DNA from: an uncultured Bacillota bacterium
GTDB taxonomy: Bacteria; Bacillota; Clostridia; Lachnospirales; Lachnospiraceae
Length of the DNA stretch: 49,162 nt
Reading direction: 5' to 3'
NCBI GenBank assembly: GCA_905200905.1
Contig: CAJKMA010000017.1
Span: 1-49,162, forward strand
The position numbers were made by a program, and so were the translations under genes. The notes below the pieces were generated by a model, which worked only from the letters and a program-made list of their open reading frames with translations, was not told the origin of the DNA and did no database searches. Every line of letters starts with the position of its first letter. The stretch's first letter is position 1. Positions 25,935 to 34,418 of this stretch are shown here, in pieces.

Positions 25935-26789
25935 TTAGTACTCGTTAGGCAGCTCGTCGATCTCATCACACCGGAACACCGGCCCGTCTTTGCAGACATA
26001 CTTGGAACCAATGTTACAGCGGCCACATTTTCCCACACCGCATTTCATACGAAGCTCCAGGGTGGTATAAACCTGTTCTCTGGAAAATCCCATTTCTTCC
26101 AGTCCGGCAAGCACAAACTTGATCATGATCGGCGGCCCGCAGACAAGAGCAGTCTTATTGGTATCAAAGCCGATTTCTTTCAGATAAGACGGAACAAATC
26201 CCACATGGCCGTCCCATCCTTCCTGCTCACGGTCAATGGTCAGATACACATTGACGCCTTCTGTTTTCATCCACACATCCTGAATTTCCTTCAACTGGAC
26301 AAGGTCATCTGCGGAACGTGAGCCATAGAGAATATCCACAGTTCCATAGTCTTCCCGGTTATCCAGCACGTAATTGATCACGGATCTTAAAGGTGCCAGG
26401 CCGATACCACCGGCAATAAACAGAAGATTTTTGCCTTTCAGCTTATCTTCCACTGGAAAATGATTTCCATAAGGTCCACGGACTGTAATCTCATCTCCTA
26501 CTTCCAGGCTGTGAAGATAATCCGTAAGAGCACCACATTTCTTGATGCTGAATTCCTGATATTCTTTATTTGTTGGAGAAGATGTAATAGAAAACATTCC
26601 TTCACTGACACCAGGAGCACACAGCATAGCACATTGTCCCGGCATATGTTCAAACAATTTTCCTCCCTCCGGTGCATTGACACGGAAGGTTTTTACATCT
26701 GGTGTTTCTTCACGGATATCTGTGATAACCCCTACCTTTGGAATCAGGGTATCCAGGGTATAATTTTTATGACAGGTACATTCATGCAT
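25935..26789 (-). CDS. flxA: FlxA-like NAD(P)H-oxidising FAD subunit
   Basis: 284 residues of the ferredoxin-NADP reductase fold, related to sulfhydrogenase gamma, AsrB and PyrK. FAD-binding MFSITSSPTN, NAD(P)-binding GGIGLAPLRS and CGPPIMIKF are followed by a C-terminal [2Fe-2S] site CGVGKCGRCNIGSKYVC. It should take electrons from NADH into the complex. Its ATG overlaps the stop of the upstream gene (TAATG), strong evidence for coupled translation with flxB. Gene order hdrBCA-flxDCBA resembles the Hdr-Flx cluster known from Desulfovibrio. Confidence 0.87.
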   Translation of the reverse strand: MHECTCHKNYTLDTLIPKVGVITDIREETPDVKTFRVNAPEGGKLFEHMPGQCAMLCAPGVSEGMFSITSSPTNKEYQEFSIKKCGALTDYLHSLEVGDEITVRGPYGNHFPVEDKLKGKNLLFIAGGIGLAPLRSVINYVLDNREDYGTVDILYGSRSADDLVQLKEIQDVWMKTEGVNVYLTIDREQEGWDGHVGFVPSYLKEIGFDTNKTALVCGPPIMIKFVLAGLEEMGFSREQVYTTLELRMKCGVGKCGRCNIGSKYVCKDGPVFRCDEIDELPNEY

Positions 26790-27820
26790 TATGCTTCACC
26801 TCCCTGTTTCTCAAATGCTTTGATCACTTTTACAATATTTAAAGAAGACGGGCATTTTTCCACACATCTGCCGCATCCCACACAGGAAAATAGGCCATCA
26901 TTATTCAGTGGATAATACACCAGTTTATGCATAAATCTCTGACGGAACCGCTGCATCTGGCTGGTACGGTTATTTCCGTGAGCCATCATGGTAAAATCTG
27001 AGTACATGCAGGAATCCCAGCAGCGGTAGCGCTGTACTCCATGTCCTGTGTCGTAATCTTTAATGTCATAGCACTGGCAGGTCGGGCACACAAAGGTGCA
27101 GGTTCCGCATGCCAGACATGGCTTATACAGTTCTTCCCACACAGGAGAATTGAAACGCTTCATATAGTCCTTTTCTCCCCATCCTTTCAGGGAAAGGTTA
27201 GAATACGGAAGTTTTTCCACAATTGCGCGAATCGCTTTCTTTTCTTCTTCTACCTGCTGTTCCTCCGCATCTGTAAGAACTTCTTTTATTTGTTCTGTAA
27301 GTGTTTCTCCTTTTTCCGTCAATGGCTTCCAATATAACTCTCCTTGGATCATCCAGGCAGCCACATCTGCTGTCGGCTCTGCACAGTCAATGCCAAATAC
27401 CTTACAAAAACAGCTTTCCTCCGGCTCATGGCAGGCAAGGGCTACAATGGTTCCATGCTCCCTTCTGGCCGCATAAAAACTGTCCACAGGGTCACTTAAA
27501 AATACCCTGTCAAGGACTTTGACCCCCTGCACATCGCAGGCTTTCATTCCGAATACAACAAAATTCTGCTCTTTTAAGGCTTCCGGCTCGATGGTGATTT
27601 TTTTGCCATCTCTTACACAGGTATAAAGGTTTTCACTTTGGGGAAAGAAGGCATCTTTCGGTGATTTCACTGTTTTTAAGGTTTCAAGAGAAACCTCTGC
27701 CTCTTCACTCCAGGCTGCAAAATTTACCTGTCCCCCGGCTTTTACCGGCAAATATAATTCTTGTTCTGCGGCAATGGTACGGAATAATGCCGGCAGATTT
27801 TCTGCTTTTATTTTAAACAT
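26789..27820 (-). CDS. flxB: FlxB-like iron-sulfur subunit (sulfhydrogenase beta / AsrA type)
   Basis: 343 residues. The C-terminal half has two [4Fe-4S] motifs, CLACGTCTFVCPTCQC and CVGCGRCVEKCPSSLN. The N-terminal half is the HydB/AsrA-type region starting FKIKAENLPALFRTI, with CHEPEESCFC in the middle. It should relay electrons from the FlxA flavin to FlxC/FlxD. It is one of the four Flx proteins and is tightly packed (3 nt from flxC, overlapping flxA). Confidence 0.85.
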   Translation of the reverse strand: MFKIKAENLPALFRTIAAEQELYLPVKAGGQVNFAAWSEEAEVSLETLKTVKSPKDAFFPQSENLYTCVRDGKKITIEPEALKEQNFVVFGMKACDVQGVKVLDRVFLSDPVDSFYAARREHGTIVALACHEPEESCFCKVFGIDCAEPTADVAAWMIQGELYWKPLTEKGETLTEQIKEVLTDAEEQQVEEEKKAIRAIVEKLPYSNLSLKGWGEKDYMKRFNSPVWEELYKPCLACGTCTFVCPTCQCYDIKDYDTGHGVQRYRCWDSCMYSDFTMMAHGNNRTSQMQRFRQRFMHKLVYYPLNNDGLFSCVGCGRCVEKCPSSLNIVKVIKAFEKQGGEA

Positions 27821-27823
27821 ACA

Positions 27824-28798
27824 TTATCCCCTTTCTGCCGCTGCACCTGGCTCAATATCATCAAAGGTGAAATCCGTAAGAGGTCCTTTTGACTCGCAGT
27901 CTTCCCCTGCCTGATACTCACCATAAAATTCGTTAATATCTTTGATAAACTTGCGGTTGAACAGATGAAGCGGAATCCCCTGAGGACAGACTCTGCTGCA
28001 TTCCCCACAGTCTGTACATCTTCCTGCCACATGGAAAGCACGGATAATATGAAACATTTTTTCTTCAAAGGAATCCACATTTACTTTCTGGGCACTGTCG
28101 AATTTGTTGCTGTCAAACACACATTTCCGGCAGCTGCATGCAGGGCACACGTTCCGGCAGGCATTGCAGCGGATACATTTGCTTAATTCTTTCTGGAAAA
28201 AAGCAAATTTTTCTTCCGGACTCATGGCTTCAATCTTTTCTACCTCTGCGAAACGTTCCGCATCTTTCGTATCTTTTGACTCACCAATCAGCTCGTCATA
28301 GATTTTATGTTCTTTTCCTTTGCAGACATGACATCTTTCCAGCATAGCATCCTGATAAGCACAGCTCTTCTCTCCGTAAAGAGTCTGTATTGTAAGCATG
28401 CTTGCGTCATCTTCCATTTCTGCTCCGGAGATCTGCTCAATTCCTTTGATTCCCTGCTGGCGGATTTTTTCGATATCAAGTTTTCCTTTGCATCCTACAC
28501 CGATGATATAGGCTTTTTCCCGGTCTATGCGGTGCTCTTTCAATAATTGATTAAAGCTGTATGTATCGCAAGGCTTCAGGCATACCAGAGTTTTTCCTTC
28601 CATTTTGGAAGCCTCGATCATGTATTTGCTCAAATTTGCCCCACAGAATCCGTTGTAAACGAAATCCTTCAGAGACTCTTCTGTTTCAAAGTAAGCCGGT
28701 TCCGGATTATAAGGCAAGTCTCCTGCTTTCCATCCAAGAACACGGGCTACAGTCTTATCAGCCAGCAATTCTTTTGCACGGTTCACTAATTCCTGCAT
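27824..28798 (-). CDS. flxC: FlxC-like iron-sulfur protein (FrhB/HydB-related)
   Basis: 324 residues. The first 180 look like the coenzyme F420 hydrogenase beta (FrhB)-type region, with KTLVCLKPCDTYSFNQLL and GVGCKGKLDIEKI. Two ferredoxin motifs follow: CIRCNACRNVCPACSCRKC and CTDCGECSRVCPQGIP. The F420-type resemblance does not imply F420 use; in Flx clusters this protein is an electron relay. It starts inside the end of flxD (13 nt overlap) with GGAGG upstream. FlxC is assigned from neighbours and order rather than from a diagnostic motif. Confidence 0.8.
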   Translation of the reverse strand: MQELVNRAKELLADKTVARVLGWKAGDLPYNPEPAYFETEESLKDFVYNGFCGANLSKYMIEASKMEGKTLVCLKPCDTYSFNQLLKEHRIDREKAYIIGVGCKGKLDIEKIRQQGIKGIEQISGAEMEDDASMLTIQTLYGEKSCAYQDAMLERCHVCKGKEHKIYDELIGESKDTKDAERFAEVEKIEAMSPEEKFAFFQKELSKCIRCNACRNVCPACSCRKCVFDSNKFDSAQKVNVDSFEEKMFHIIRAFHVAGRCTDCGECSRVCPQGIPLHLFNRKFIKDINEFYGEYQAGEDCESKGPLTDFTFDDIEPGAAAERG

Positions 28799-29229
28799 CT
28801 TAAATCCTCCAATCTTACATTTCTTCCCAGAGAGTGAATTTTTTCCACAAATTCATTCATGGTCTGGGAGAATTTTACACCTTCTGCAGCAGAAACCCAT
28901 TCTACTCTGGTTCTGCCATTCTCCACACCGATATAGTCCAGCATGGAAAACAGAAGTGCCATTCGTCTTCTGGCATAATAATTTCCTGTGCTGTAATGAC
29001 AATCTCCCGGGTGACAGCCGCACATGATCACACCGTCTGCTCCTTTTTCAAAGGCTCTCAAAATAAACATGGGATTTACACGGCAGGAGCAGGGAACACG
29101 GATGATCTTTACATCAGCCGGATAGGAAAGACGGCTGCTTCCTGCAAGATCCGCTCCTGCATAGCTGCACCAGTTACAGCAGAACGCTACAATTTTCGGT
29201 TTGAATTCTTCCTTATTTTCTATCGGCAT
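28786..29229 (-). CDS. flxD: FlxD/MvhD-like [2Fe-2S] electron-transfer subunit
   Basis: 147 residues. The MvhD family pattern is clear: AFCCNWCSYAGADLAG, PCSCRVNP and CGCHPGDCHYSTGN. MvhD proteins link an electron-donating dehydrogenase or hydrogenase to HdrA. Here no hydrogenase is encoded, so NADH through FlxABC is the likely donor. The start at 29227-29229 lies inside the end of hdrA (10 nt overlap) with GGAGG; the 33-codon longer version is a shadow of hdrA. Confidence 0.9.
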   Translation of the reverse strand: MPIENKEEFKPKIVAFCCNWCSYAGADLAGSSRLSYPADVKIIRVPCSCRVNPMFILRAFEKGADGVIMCGCHPGDCHYSTGNYYARRRMALLFSMLDYIGVENGRTRVEWVSAAEGVKFSQTMNEFVEKIHSLGRNVRLEDLRCRN

Positions 29230-31208
29230 ATTGCATCTACCTCCGCTAAAATCTGTCTGTTTGAGAAGCCCTGCAGATCCATTGCACCGGATGGACAGGT
29301 AACCGTACATGCACCACATCCCTGACAAAGTGCTGTATTGACCACTGCAATTCTTCTGGTTTCACGGATACCGTGATCGTTTACTTCTTTTTCCTCATAA
29401 GAAATCGCACCATACGGACAGACATTCGCACATGCAGAACAGCCATTGCAGAGAAGTTCATCTGATTTTGCTGTACATGGATTGGTCATCAGCTTATCCT
29501 TTGCAAGAAGCCCGATGGCCTTCACGGCTGCCGCACCTGCCTGTGCTACGGTCTCCGGGATATCCTTTGGTCCCTGGCATACGCCTGAGAGGAAAATACC
29601 GGCTGTTGGTGATTCCACTGGGCGGAGTTTTGCATGAGCTTCCGTAAGGAAGTTATTGGTATCAATGCTCGCTGTGAGCATGGTTGCAATCTTACGCACA
29701 TCTGGATTTGGTTCAATGGCAGTTGCCAGCACCACCATATCTGCTTCTTTCAGAATCTGCTTATTATCCAGAAGGTCAGAGCCCTGTACCAGCAGCTTTC
29801 CGTTTGGCTGCGGGATTACCTTACCCACCTGGCCTTTAATATAATTGACTCCGTACTGCTCCACTGCCCGCCTGTAAAATTCATCAAAATTTTTACCAGG
29901 TGTACGCACATCAATGTAGAATACCGTTACATTCACATCCGGGTATTTATCACGAATCAGCATGGCATGTTTTGCAGTGTACATACAGCAGATTTTGGAA
30001 CAATATGGCTTTCCTCTGTCGTCTGCACAACGGCTTCCCACGCATTGGATAAAGACCATTTCCTTCGGTGCTTTTCCGTCAGAGAGACGCTCCAGATGGC
30101 CTTTTGTTGGACCTGCCGCATTCATGATACGCTCCAGTTCCAGAGATGTGATCACGTCTTTGCTCTGGTTATATGCGTATTCATCATACTGATCCAGCTT
30201 GATGGTATCAAAACCGGTTGCAACCACAATGGCTCCGTAATTTCTGGTGATGATTTCATCCTTCTGGGTATAATCAATGGCTCCTGCCTGACATACTTTA
30301 GAACAGATGCCGCATTTTCCGGTTTTGAATTTCATACAATTCTCACGGTCAATCACCGGCACATTTGGGATTGCCTGGGCAAATGGTGTATAGATAGCAG
30401 TTCTGTTGCTGAGTCCTCTGTTAAATTCACTTGGAATCTTCTTGGAAGGACATTTTTCCTGGCAAAGACCGCAGCCTGTACATTTATCAATGTCTACACT
30501 TCTTGCTTTTTTCTTAATATCTACTGAGAAATTCCCCACAAAACCGCTGACTTTTTCCACTTCGCTGTATGTATAAATAGTGATTTTTTCGTGGGAAGCG
30601 GCTTCCACCATCTTAGGAGTGAGAATACATGCAGAACAGTCTAAGGTAGGAAAGGTCTTGTCAAGCTGTGACATTCTTCCGCCAATGCTTGGTGTCTTTT
30701 CCACAATATCTACTTCGTATCCTGCATCTGCAATATCAAGAGCTGTCTGGATTCCTGCGATACCTCCGCCAATGATCAGTGCCCTCTTGGTCACACGGCT
30801 CTCTCCCGGTTTCAGCGGGCTGTTCAGATGTACCTTGGCAATGGCTGCTCTTGCAAGGATAACTGCTTTTTCTGTAGCCTCTTCCATATCCTTATGAATC
30901 CAGGAGCAGTGCTCACGGATGTTGGCGATTTCCACCATATAAGGGTTCAGCCCTGCACGTTCCGCTGCTTTTCTAAAGGTAGCCTCATGCATACGGGGAG
31001 AACAGGAACACACTACGATTCCTGTTAAATTTTTTTCTTTGATGGCTTCCTGGATTTTCGCCTGCCCTGCCTCAGAACACATATACTGGTAATCTTCTGC
31101 ATGGACAACTCCAGGTTCTTTTGCAGCCATTTCTACTACTTTTTTCACATCTACCGTAGCGGCAATATTACTTCCGCAGTGGCAGACAAACACACCGATT
31201 CTCTGCAC
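29220..31208 (-). CDS. hdrA: HdrA-like FAD and iron-sulfur subunit, electron-bifurcation candidate
   Basis: 662 residues, the size of methanogen HdrA. It has an N-terminal Cys-rich domain (VCHCGSN, VCSCSPRMHE), an FAD-binding GGGIAG (147-152) with CSACILTPK, a first cluster CTGCGLCQEKCP (from residue 243), a thioredoxin-reductase-like core, and two C-terminal ferredoxin motifs CNGCSACANVCP and CQGCGACTVTCP (about residues 590 and 630). In characterised complexes the HdrA flavin splits an electron pair between a disulfide or other acceptor and ferredoxin. The start is GTG (31206-31208) with GGAGG 8 nt upstream. Confidence 0.92.
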   Translation of the reverse strand: MQRIGVFVCHCGSNIAATVDVKKVVEMAAKEPGVVHAEDYQYMCSEAGQAKIQEAIKEKNLTGIVVCSCSPRMHEATFRKAAERAGLNPYMVEIANIREHCSWIHKDMEEATEKAVILARAAIAKVHLNSPLKPGESRVTKRALIIGGGIAGIQTALDIADAGYEVDIVEKTPSIGGRMSQLDKTFPTLDCSACILTPKMVEAASHEKITIYTYSEVEKVSGFVGNFSVDIKKKARSVDIDKCTGCGLCQEKCPSKKIPSEFNRGLSNRTAIYTPFAQAIPNVPVIDRENCMKFKTGKCGICSKVCQAGAIDYTQKDEIITRNYGAIVVATGFDTIKLDQYDEYAYNQSKDVITSLELERIMNAAGPTKGHLERLSDGKAPKEMVFIQCVGSRCADDRGKPYCSKICCMYTAKHAMLIRDKYPDVNVTVFYIDVRTPGKNFDEFYRRAVEQYGVNYIKGQVGKVIPQPNGKLLVQGSDLLDNKQILKEADMVVLATAIEPNPDVRKIATMLTASIDTNNFLTEAHAKLRPVESPTAGIFLSGVCQGPKDIPETVAQAGAAAVKAIGLLAKDKLMTNPCTAKSDELLCNGCSACANVCPYGAISYEEKEVNDHGIRETRRIAVVNTALCQGCGACTVTCPSGAMDLQGFSNRQILAEVDAICR

Positions 31209-31213
31209 TTTGC

Positions 31214-31612
31214 TTACCTCCTGTATCTTCTGAATGCACTTACCAGTAACTGCTGAGGAAGCTCCGGATCAAGAAGTTCCGGGATTTCATCAGGTGAGAG
31301 ATAATCCCCGCCTTTTTTACGAACCACAAGCTGTCTGGCAGCATCAATGATTTTTCCTGGTTTTACATCTCTTGGACACCGCTCCACACATGCAAAACAA
31401 GAGAGGCATTTCCAGAGAGATTTGGAATTTACAAGTGCTTCTATATCTTCGTTGACAACATAAGATACAAACTGATGGGGTTTGATATCCATTTCAGCAA
31501 AAGAAGGACAGGTTGCAGAACATTTTCCACATTTCATGCATTTTAAAGGATTGGTTCCGGAAATTTCTTTGATGCGTTCTGCCGCATCTTTTCCGCTCAT
31601 ATATCGCTCCAT
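31214..31612 (-). CDS. hdrC: HdrC-like iron-sulfur subunit
   Basis: 132 residues with two [4Fe-4S] motifs CMKCGKCSATCP and CLSCFACVERCP, as in heterodisulfide reductase subunit C. It passes electrons between HdrA and HdrB. It starts 2 nt after the hdrB stop, with GGAGGAGG inside the hdrB end. It lacks the membrane helices of HdrE, so it is soluble. Confidence 0.92.
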   Translation of the reverse strand: MERYMSGKDAAERIKEISGTNPLKCMKCGKCSATCPSFAEMDIKPHQFVSYVVNEDIEALVNSKSLWKCLSCFACVERCPRDVKPGKIIDAARQLVVRKKGGDYLSPDEIPELLDPELPQQLLVSAFRRYRR

Positions 31613-31614
31613 GT

Positions 31615-32412
31615 TCAGTCCTCCTCCTTTTTCTCTTTCACACCAAGGGCTTCTGCCAGAAGCTCTGTAAAATAATAGACCGGAACGCTGTCTGTTCCAT
31701 TTTTACACAAGTTATATTTACACAATGGACAGGCTGTGATTAGCATATCTGCACCAAATCCTGATGCACTGTCCATGATCTTTTCACACATATTCTGTGC
31801 CATCTCTTTTTCTTTCAGAGAAATATAGCCGCCGCAGCATTCATTCCGGTACGGATAGATTACAGGTTCTGCACCTAATGCACGGATAAAGTCTTCCATA
31901 ATGGCTGGGTTTTCCGGATTATCAAAAGCCATAATCTTTCCAGGTCTTAACAGCAGGCAGCCATAATAAGCACCTATTTTCTTCCCGGTAAGAGGATGAA
32001 CCACTTTTTCTTTTACTTTGTCAAATCCAACTCTGTCTCTTAATACCTCTAAGTAATGAAGAACTGTGGTTTCTCCTTCATAGGGTTCTTCCAGCTTCAT
32101 ATAGTTATTGGCTTTTGTACGGATATCCTCTACATTCTTCATATCATCGTTGACACGTTTAATCACATGATGACAGGCAGAACAGATGGTCACAAGATCC
32201 TGTTTTTTTTCTTTGGCAGCATTTAAGGTACGGATGGAGGAAAGCTTTGTTGCAATCTCATCGGTTCCCAGAGGATATACTCCTCCGCAGCACTGCCAGT
32301 CTTCTACTTCTTCCAGTTCAAACCCCAGTACCTTGGCACTCTCCCTTGCATACTTGTCCAGTTCCCTGGCTTTTGTCCTGAGGGTACAGCCCGGATAATA
32401 ACTGTATTTCAT
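31615..32412 (-). CDS. hdrB: HdrB-like CCG-domain subunit
   Basis: 265 residues with two CCG domains, seen as DWQCCGGVYPLG...ICSACHH and RNECCGGYISLK...TACPLCK. In methanogens these hold two non-cubane [4Fe-4S] clusters that reduce the CoM-S-S-CoB disulfide. In other anaerobes the substrate is a different disulfide such as DsrC. No DsrC or disulfide partner gene is seen here; fumarate reductase in the operon suggests an electron-transfer partner instead. It follows the malate dehydrogenase gene after 16 nt. Confidence 0.92.
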   Translation of the reverse strand: MKYSYYPGCTLRTKARELDKYARESAKVLGFELEEVEDWQCCGGVYPLGTDEIATKLSSIRTLNAAKEKKQDLVTICSACHHVIKRVNDDMKNVEDIRTKANNYMKLEEPYEGETTVLHYLEVLRDRVGFDKVKEKVVHPLTGKKIGAYYGCLLLRPGKIMAFDNPENPAIMEDFIRALGAEPVIYPYRNECCGGYISLKEKEMAQNMCEKIMDSASGFGADMLITACPLCKYNLCKNGTDSVPVYYFTELLAEALGVKEKKEED

Positions 32413-32428
32413 TTTTCCGTTATCCTTT

Positions 32429-33379
32429 CTAATTCAAATCAATCTGTGCTATGACTGCCTTCAATGCATCTGCACTCTTTTTCAGAAGTTCGATTTCTGC
32501 TTTATTCATCCGCATAGGCACTTTTCCCTGTACCCCGTTTGGACCTACCAAAGTAAGTGTACTAAAGCATACATCTTCGATTCCGTATTCCCCATGCATC
32601 ATGGAAGATACTGTTGTAATGGAATCGGAAGCAGACAGAAGGATGTTACAGAGTTTACATACTGCCCTGGACACTGCATAGAAGGTTGCACCTTTTTTTG
32701 CAATGATTTTTCCGCCGGATTTCTGAACATATTCCAGCATCTTATCTTTGTCAAGCTCTTCCACATCTTTTCCCAGTGATTTTGCTAACTGATAATATTC
32801 ATCCACACTGACACCGGAAATATAAGCACCTGTCCACGGAATAAAGGAGCTGTCTCCATGCTCACCAAATACATAAGCATGAATGTTTTTCTGAGCAACC
32901 TTAAAATGTTCTGAAAGTCCGCAGCGAAGACGGGCAGAGTCAAGAATCGTACCGGAACCAATGATCTGATTTTCAGGAAGTCCTGAAATCTTTGTAAATA
33001 CATAGGTCATAACATCTACCGGATTACTTACAATAATATAAAGTGCATCCGGAGCTGCTTTTACAATCTGAGGAGTAATGGATTTTAAGATATTAACATT
33101 GGTCTGTGCCAGTTCGATACGGGTCTGTCCCGGCTTACGGGCAATTCCAGAAGTAATGATGACAATATCTGAATCCTTTGCATCTTCATAAGTCCCTGCA
33201 ACAATGGAGATTGGATCACGGAAACAAGTTCCCTGGGCAATATCCAAAACTTCTCCCTCTACTTTTTCTTCGTTGATATCAATTAAAACAATCTCCGAAG
33301 CAATCTCTTCATTGGATAAGTTATATGCAATAGTCGCCCCAACACTTCCTGCACCGATAATCGTAATTTTACTGCTCAT
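32429..33379 (-). CDS. mdh: Malate dehydrogenase of the lactate/malate family (LDH-like)
   Basis: 316 residues. NAD-binding GAGSVG (10-15) and catalytic Asp/Arg/His in LDSARLRCG and GEHGDSS are seen. The specificity loop reads GIARKPGQTR. The residue that is Gln in lactate dehydrogenases (NQKP, VPQKP) is Arg81 here, as in malate dehydrogenases (IARKP). I therefore predict oxaloacetate to malate, the first step of the branch completed by fumarase and fumarate reductase in this operon. Automatic annotation may call it L-lactate dehydrogenase. It is the first gene of the operon, with GGAG upstream and a Rex-like site before it. Confidence 0.85.
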   Translation of the reverse strand: MSSKITIIGAGSVGATIAYNLSNEEIASEIVLIDINEEKVEGEVLDIAQGTCFRDPISIVAGTYEDAKDSDIVIITSGIARKPGQTRIELAQTNVNILKSITPQIVKAAPDALYIIVSNPVDVMTYVFTKISGLPENQIIGSGTILDSARLRCGLSEHFKVAQKNIHAYVFGEHGDSSFIPWTGAYISGVSVDEYYQLAKSLGKDVEELDKDKMLEYVQKSGGKIIAKKGATFYAVSRAVCKLCNILLSASDSITTVSSMMHGEYGIEDVCFSTLTLVGPNGVQGKVPMRMNKAEIELLKKSADALKAVIAQIDLN

Positions 33380-33417
33380 ATGGTACTCCTTTCTGTTTTT
33401 CCAAATTCAGCATGGAA

Positions 33418-33435
33418 TTGTTTAATTTTTAACAA
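33418..33435. promoter_or_regulatory. Rex operator candidate before mdh
   Basis: TTGTTTAATTTTTAACAA is an 18 bp site that matches the Clostridial Rex consensus TTGTTAANNNNTTAACAA at all but one fixed position. It lies 38 bp before the mdh start, where a bound repressor would block transcription. Rex releases DNA when NADH/NAD+ is high, which would fit an NADH-consuming fumarate pathway. Confidence 0.6.
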
Positions 33436-33463
33436 TATAATCTAAAAAATATAATCGGTTTTG

Positions 33464-33488
33464 TCACAAAAATATTTGAAATTTGTGA
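33464..33488. promoter_or_regulatory. Inverted repeat upstream of the mdh operon
   Basis: TCACAAA (33464-33470) and TTTGTGA (33482-33488) are a perfect inverted repeat with an 11 bp spacer. It could be a site for a second regulator (a Crp/Fnr-type protein is one option), but the spacing is not the standard one. Confidence 0.35.
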
Positions 33489-33681
33489 TATCATATTGAC
33501 TACTAAGAAATCACTTATAATTCTGTATCTTGTGACTTTTCCGATTTACTTTGTAACTATACCATATTGATAATATTTTAACAACACTATTTTGTATTTC
33601 TTATATTATTTTGTTAAGAATCACTGCTAACACTTGAAATTTGTAAATAATTTTGTATATTTTTTGATACATGAGAGCATA

Positions 33682-34418
33682 TCAGACTTTCCCTACATAT
33701 TTGTGTACGGTTGCTTTGATTGCTCCAGATCCTTCCAGCATTTCCCGGAACATGTTTTCAATCTTCTCTCCCAGTCCTGTTGTGTAGATATCCACAAAGA
33801 AAATACGCTCATTGGAGAGGATTGGCTTCAAATGCTCTTTGAAGGTTTCTGGTTTTCCTACCACAATATCTTTTAACTGCTCTGTGATTTCTTCATTCAT
33901 TGGATCCGGAGCCAGTTCATATTTGTTTCCCGCATCATCTACTGCAAGCATATATCTAAGCCATCCGGCAATTCCCAGAGGGATGGCTGTCAGTCTGGAT
34001 GCATCCCCATACTTTGCCACATAGGCTTTGATGGTTTCCCCAAAACGGATTCCAACCATTTGGGAAACATCCACGGCCAGGCGGAGATTGGTATCTCCCA
34101 GGTATTCATTTGGGAACCGGTCATTGAAAAGCTCATCCACAAATTCCTGAGGGGAAAGAATGCCCGGATTTGGTACAACTGGAAGCCCTTCATCATAAGC
34201 AACCATACGTGCCATTTTCATCATATCTTCGTCTGTGTTAAGCATGTGTGCGAACAAATCGTATCCCAGTGCAACTCCAAGTGGTCCTGTTGCAGAGTGT
34301 ACGGGATTTAAGCAAACGGTTACCTTCATCCGCTCTGACAGATTCACAGTCTCACGGTCAGCCATGTAGACGCCAAATCCTTTTTCCAATGCCGGACGTC
34401 CATTCGGAAAGCTAGTTT
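33682..34418 (-). pseudogene. Truncated mannitol dehydrogenase family gene (3' part of a second copy)
   Basis: The frame is homologous from SFPNGRPALEKGFGVYM to its stop with the C-terminal 240 or so residues of the intact gene at 6023-7642, including the catalytic KVTVCLNPVHSA. The first 290 or so residues, with the nucleotide-binding domain, are absent. At the break (about 34412-34421) the sequence changes directly into the reverse-oriented tail of a ROK gene. The open frame continues 21 codons further as MRHQWLVCTVRECLSKYF, which is antisense to the ROK remnant and not real protein homology. The remaining part has no premature stop, so the loss may be recent. It cannot encode a working enzyme. 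Confidence 0.88.

Larger units (their letters stand above)
33380..33681. other. AT-rich regulatory region upstream of the mdh operon
   Basis: These 302 bp contain no credible gene. They hold the Rex-like site (33418-33435), the TCACAAA/TTTGTGA repeat (33464-33488), a second spread pair TCAC...TTGTGA (about 33511-33535), and TTAACAA / TTGTTAA half-sites near 33577 and 33611. On the minus strand several AT-rich hexamers (TATATT, TTGTGA) could form the operon promoter, but no pair has clear 17 bp spacing. Confidence 0.5.

Noticed and set aside
27824..28798. F420-dependent hydrogenase subunit
   Set aside because: The FrhB-like part is a general electron-relay domain; no hydrogenase genes are present, and the neighbours fit FlxC.
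29634..30527. Long plus-strand ORF of 297 codons
   Set aside because: It lies antisense within hdrA, has no ribosome site or homology, and is a shadow of the coding frame.
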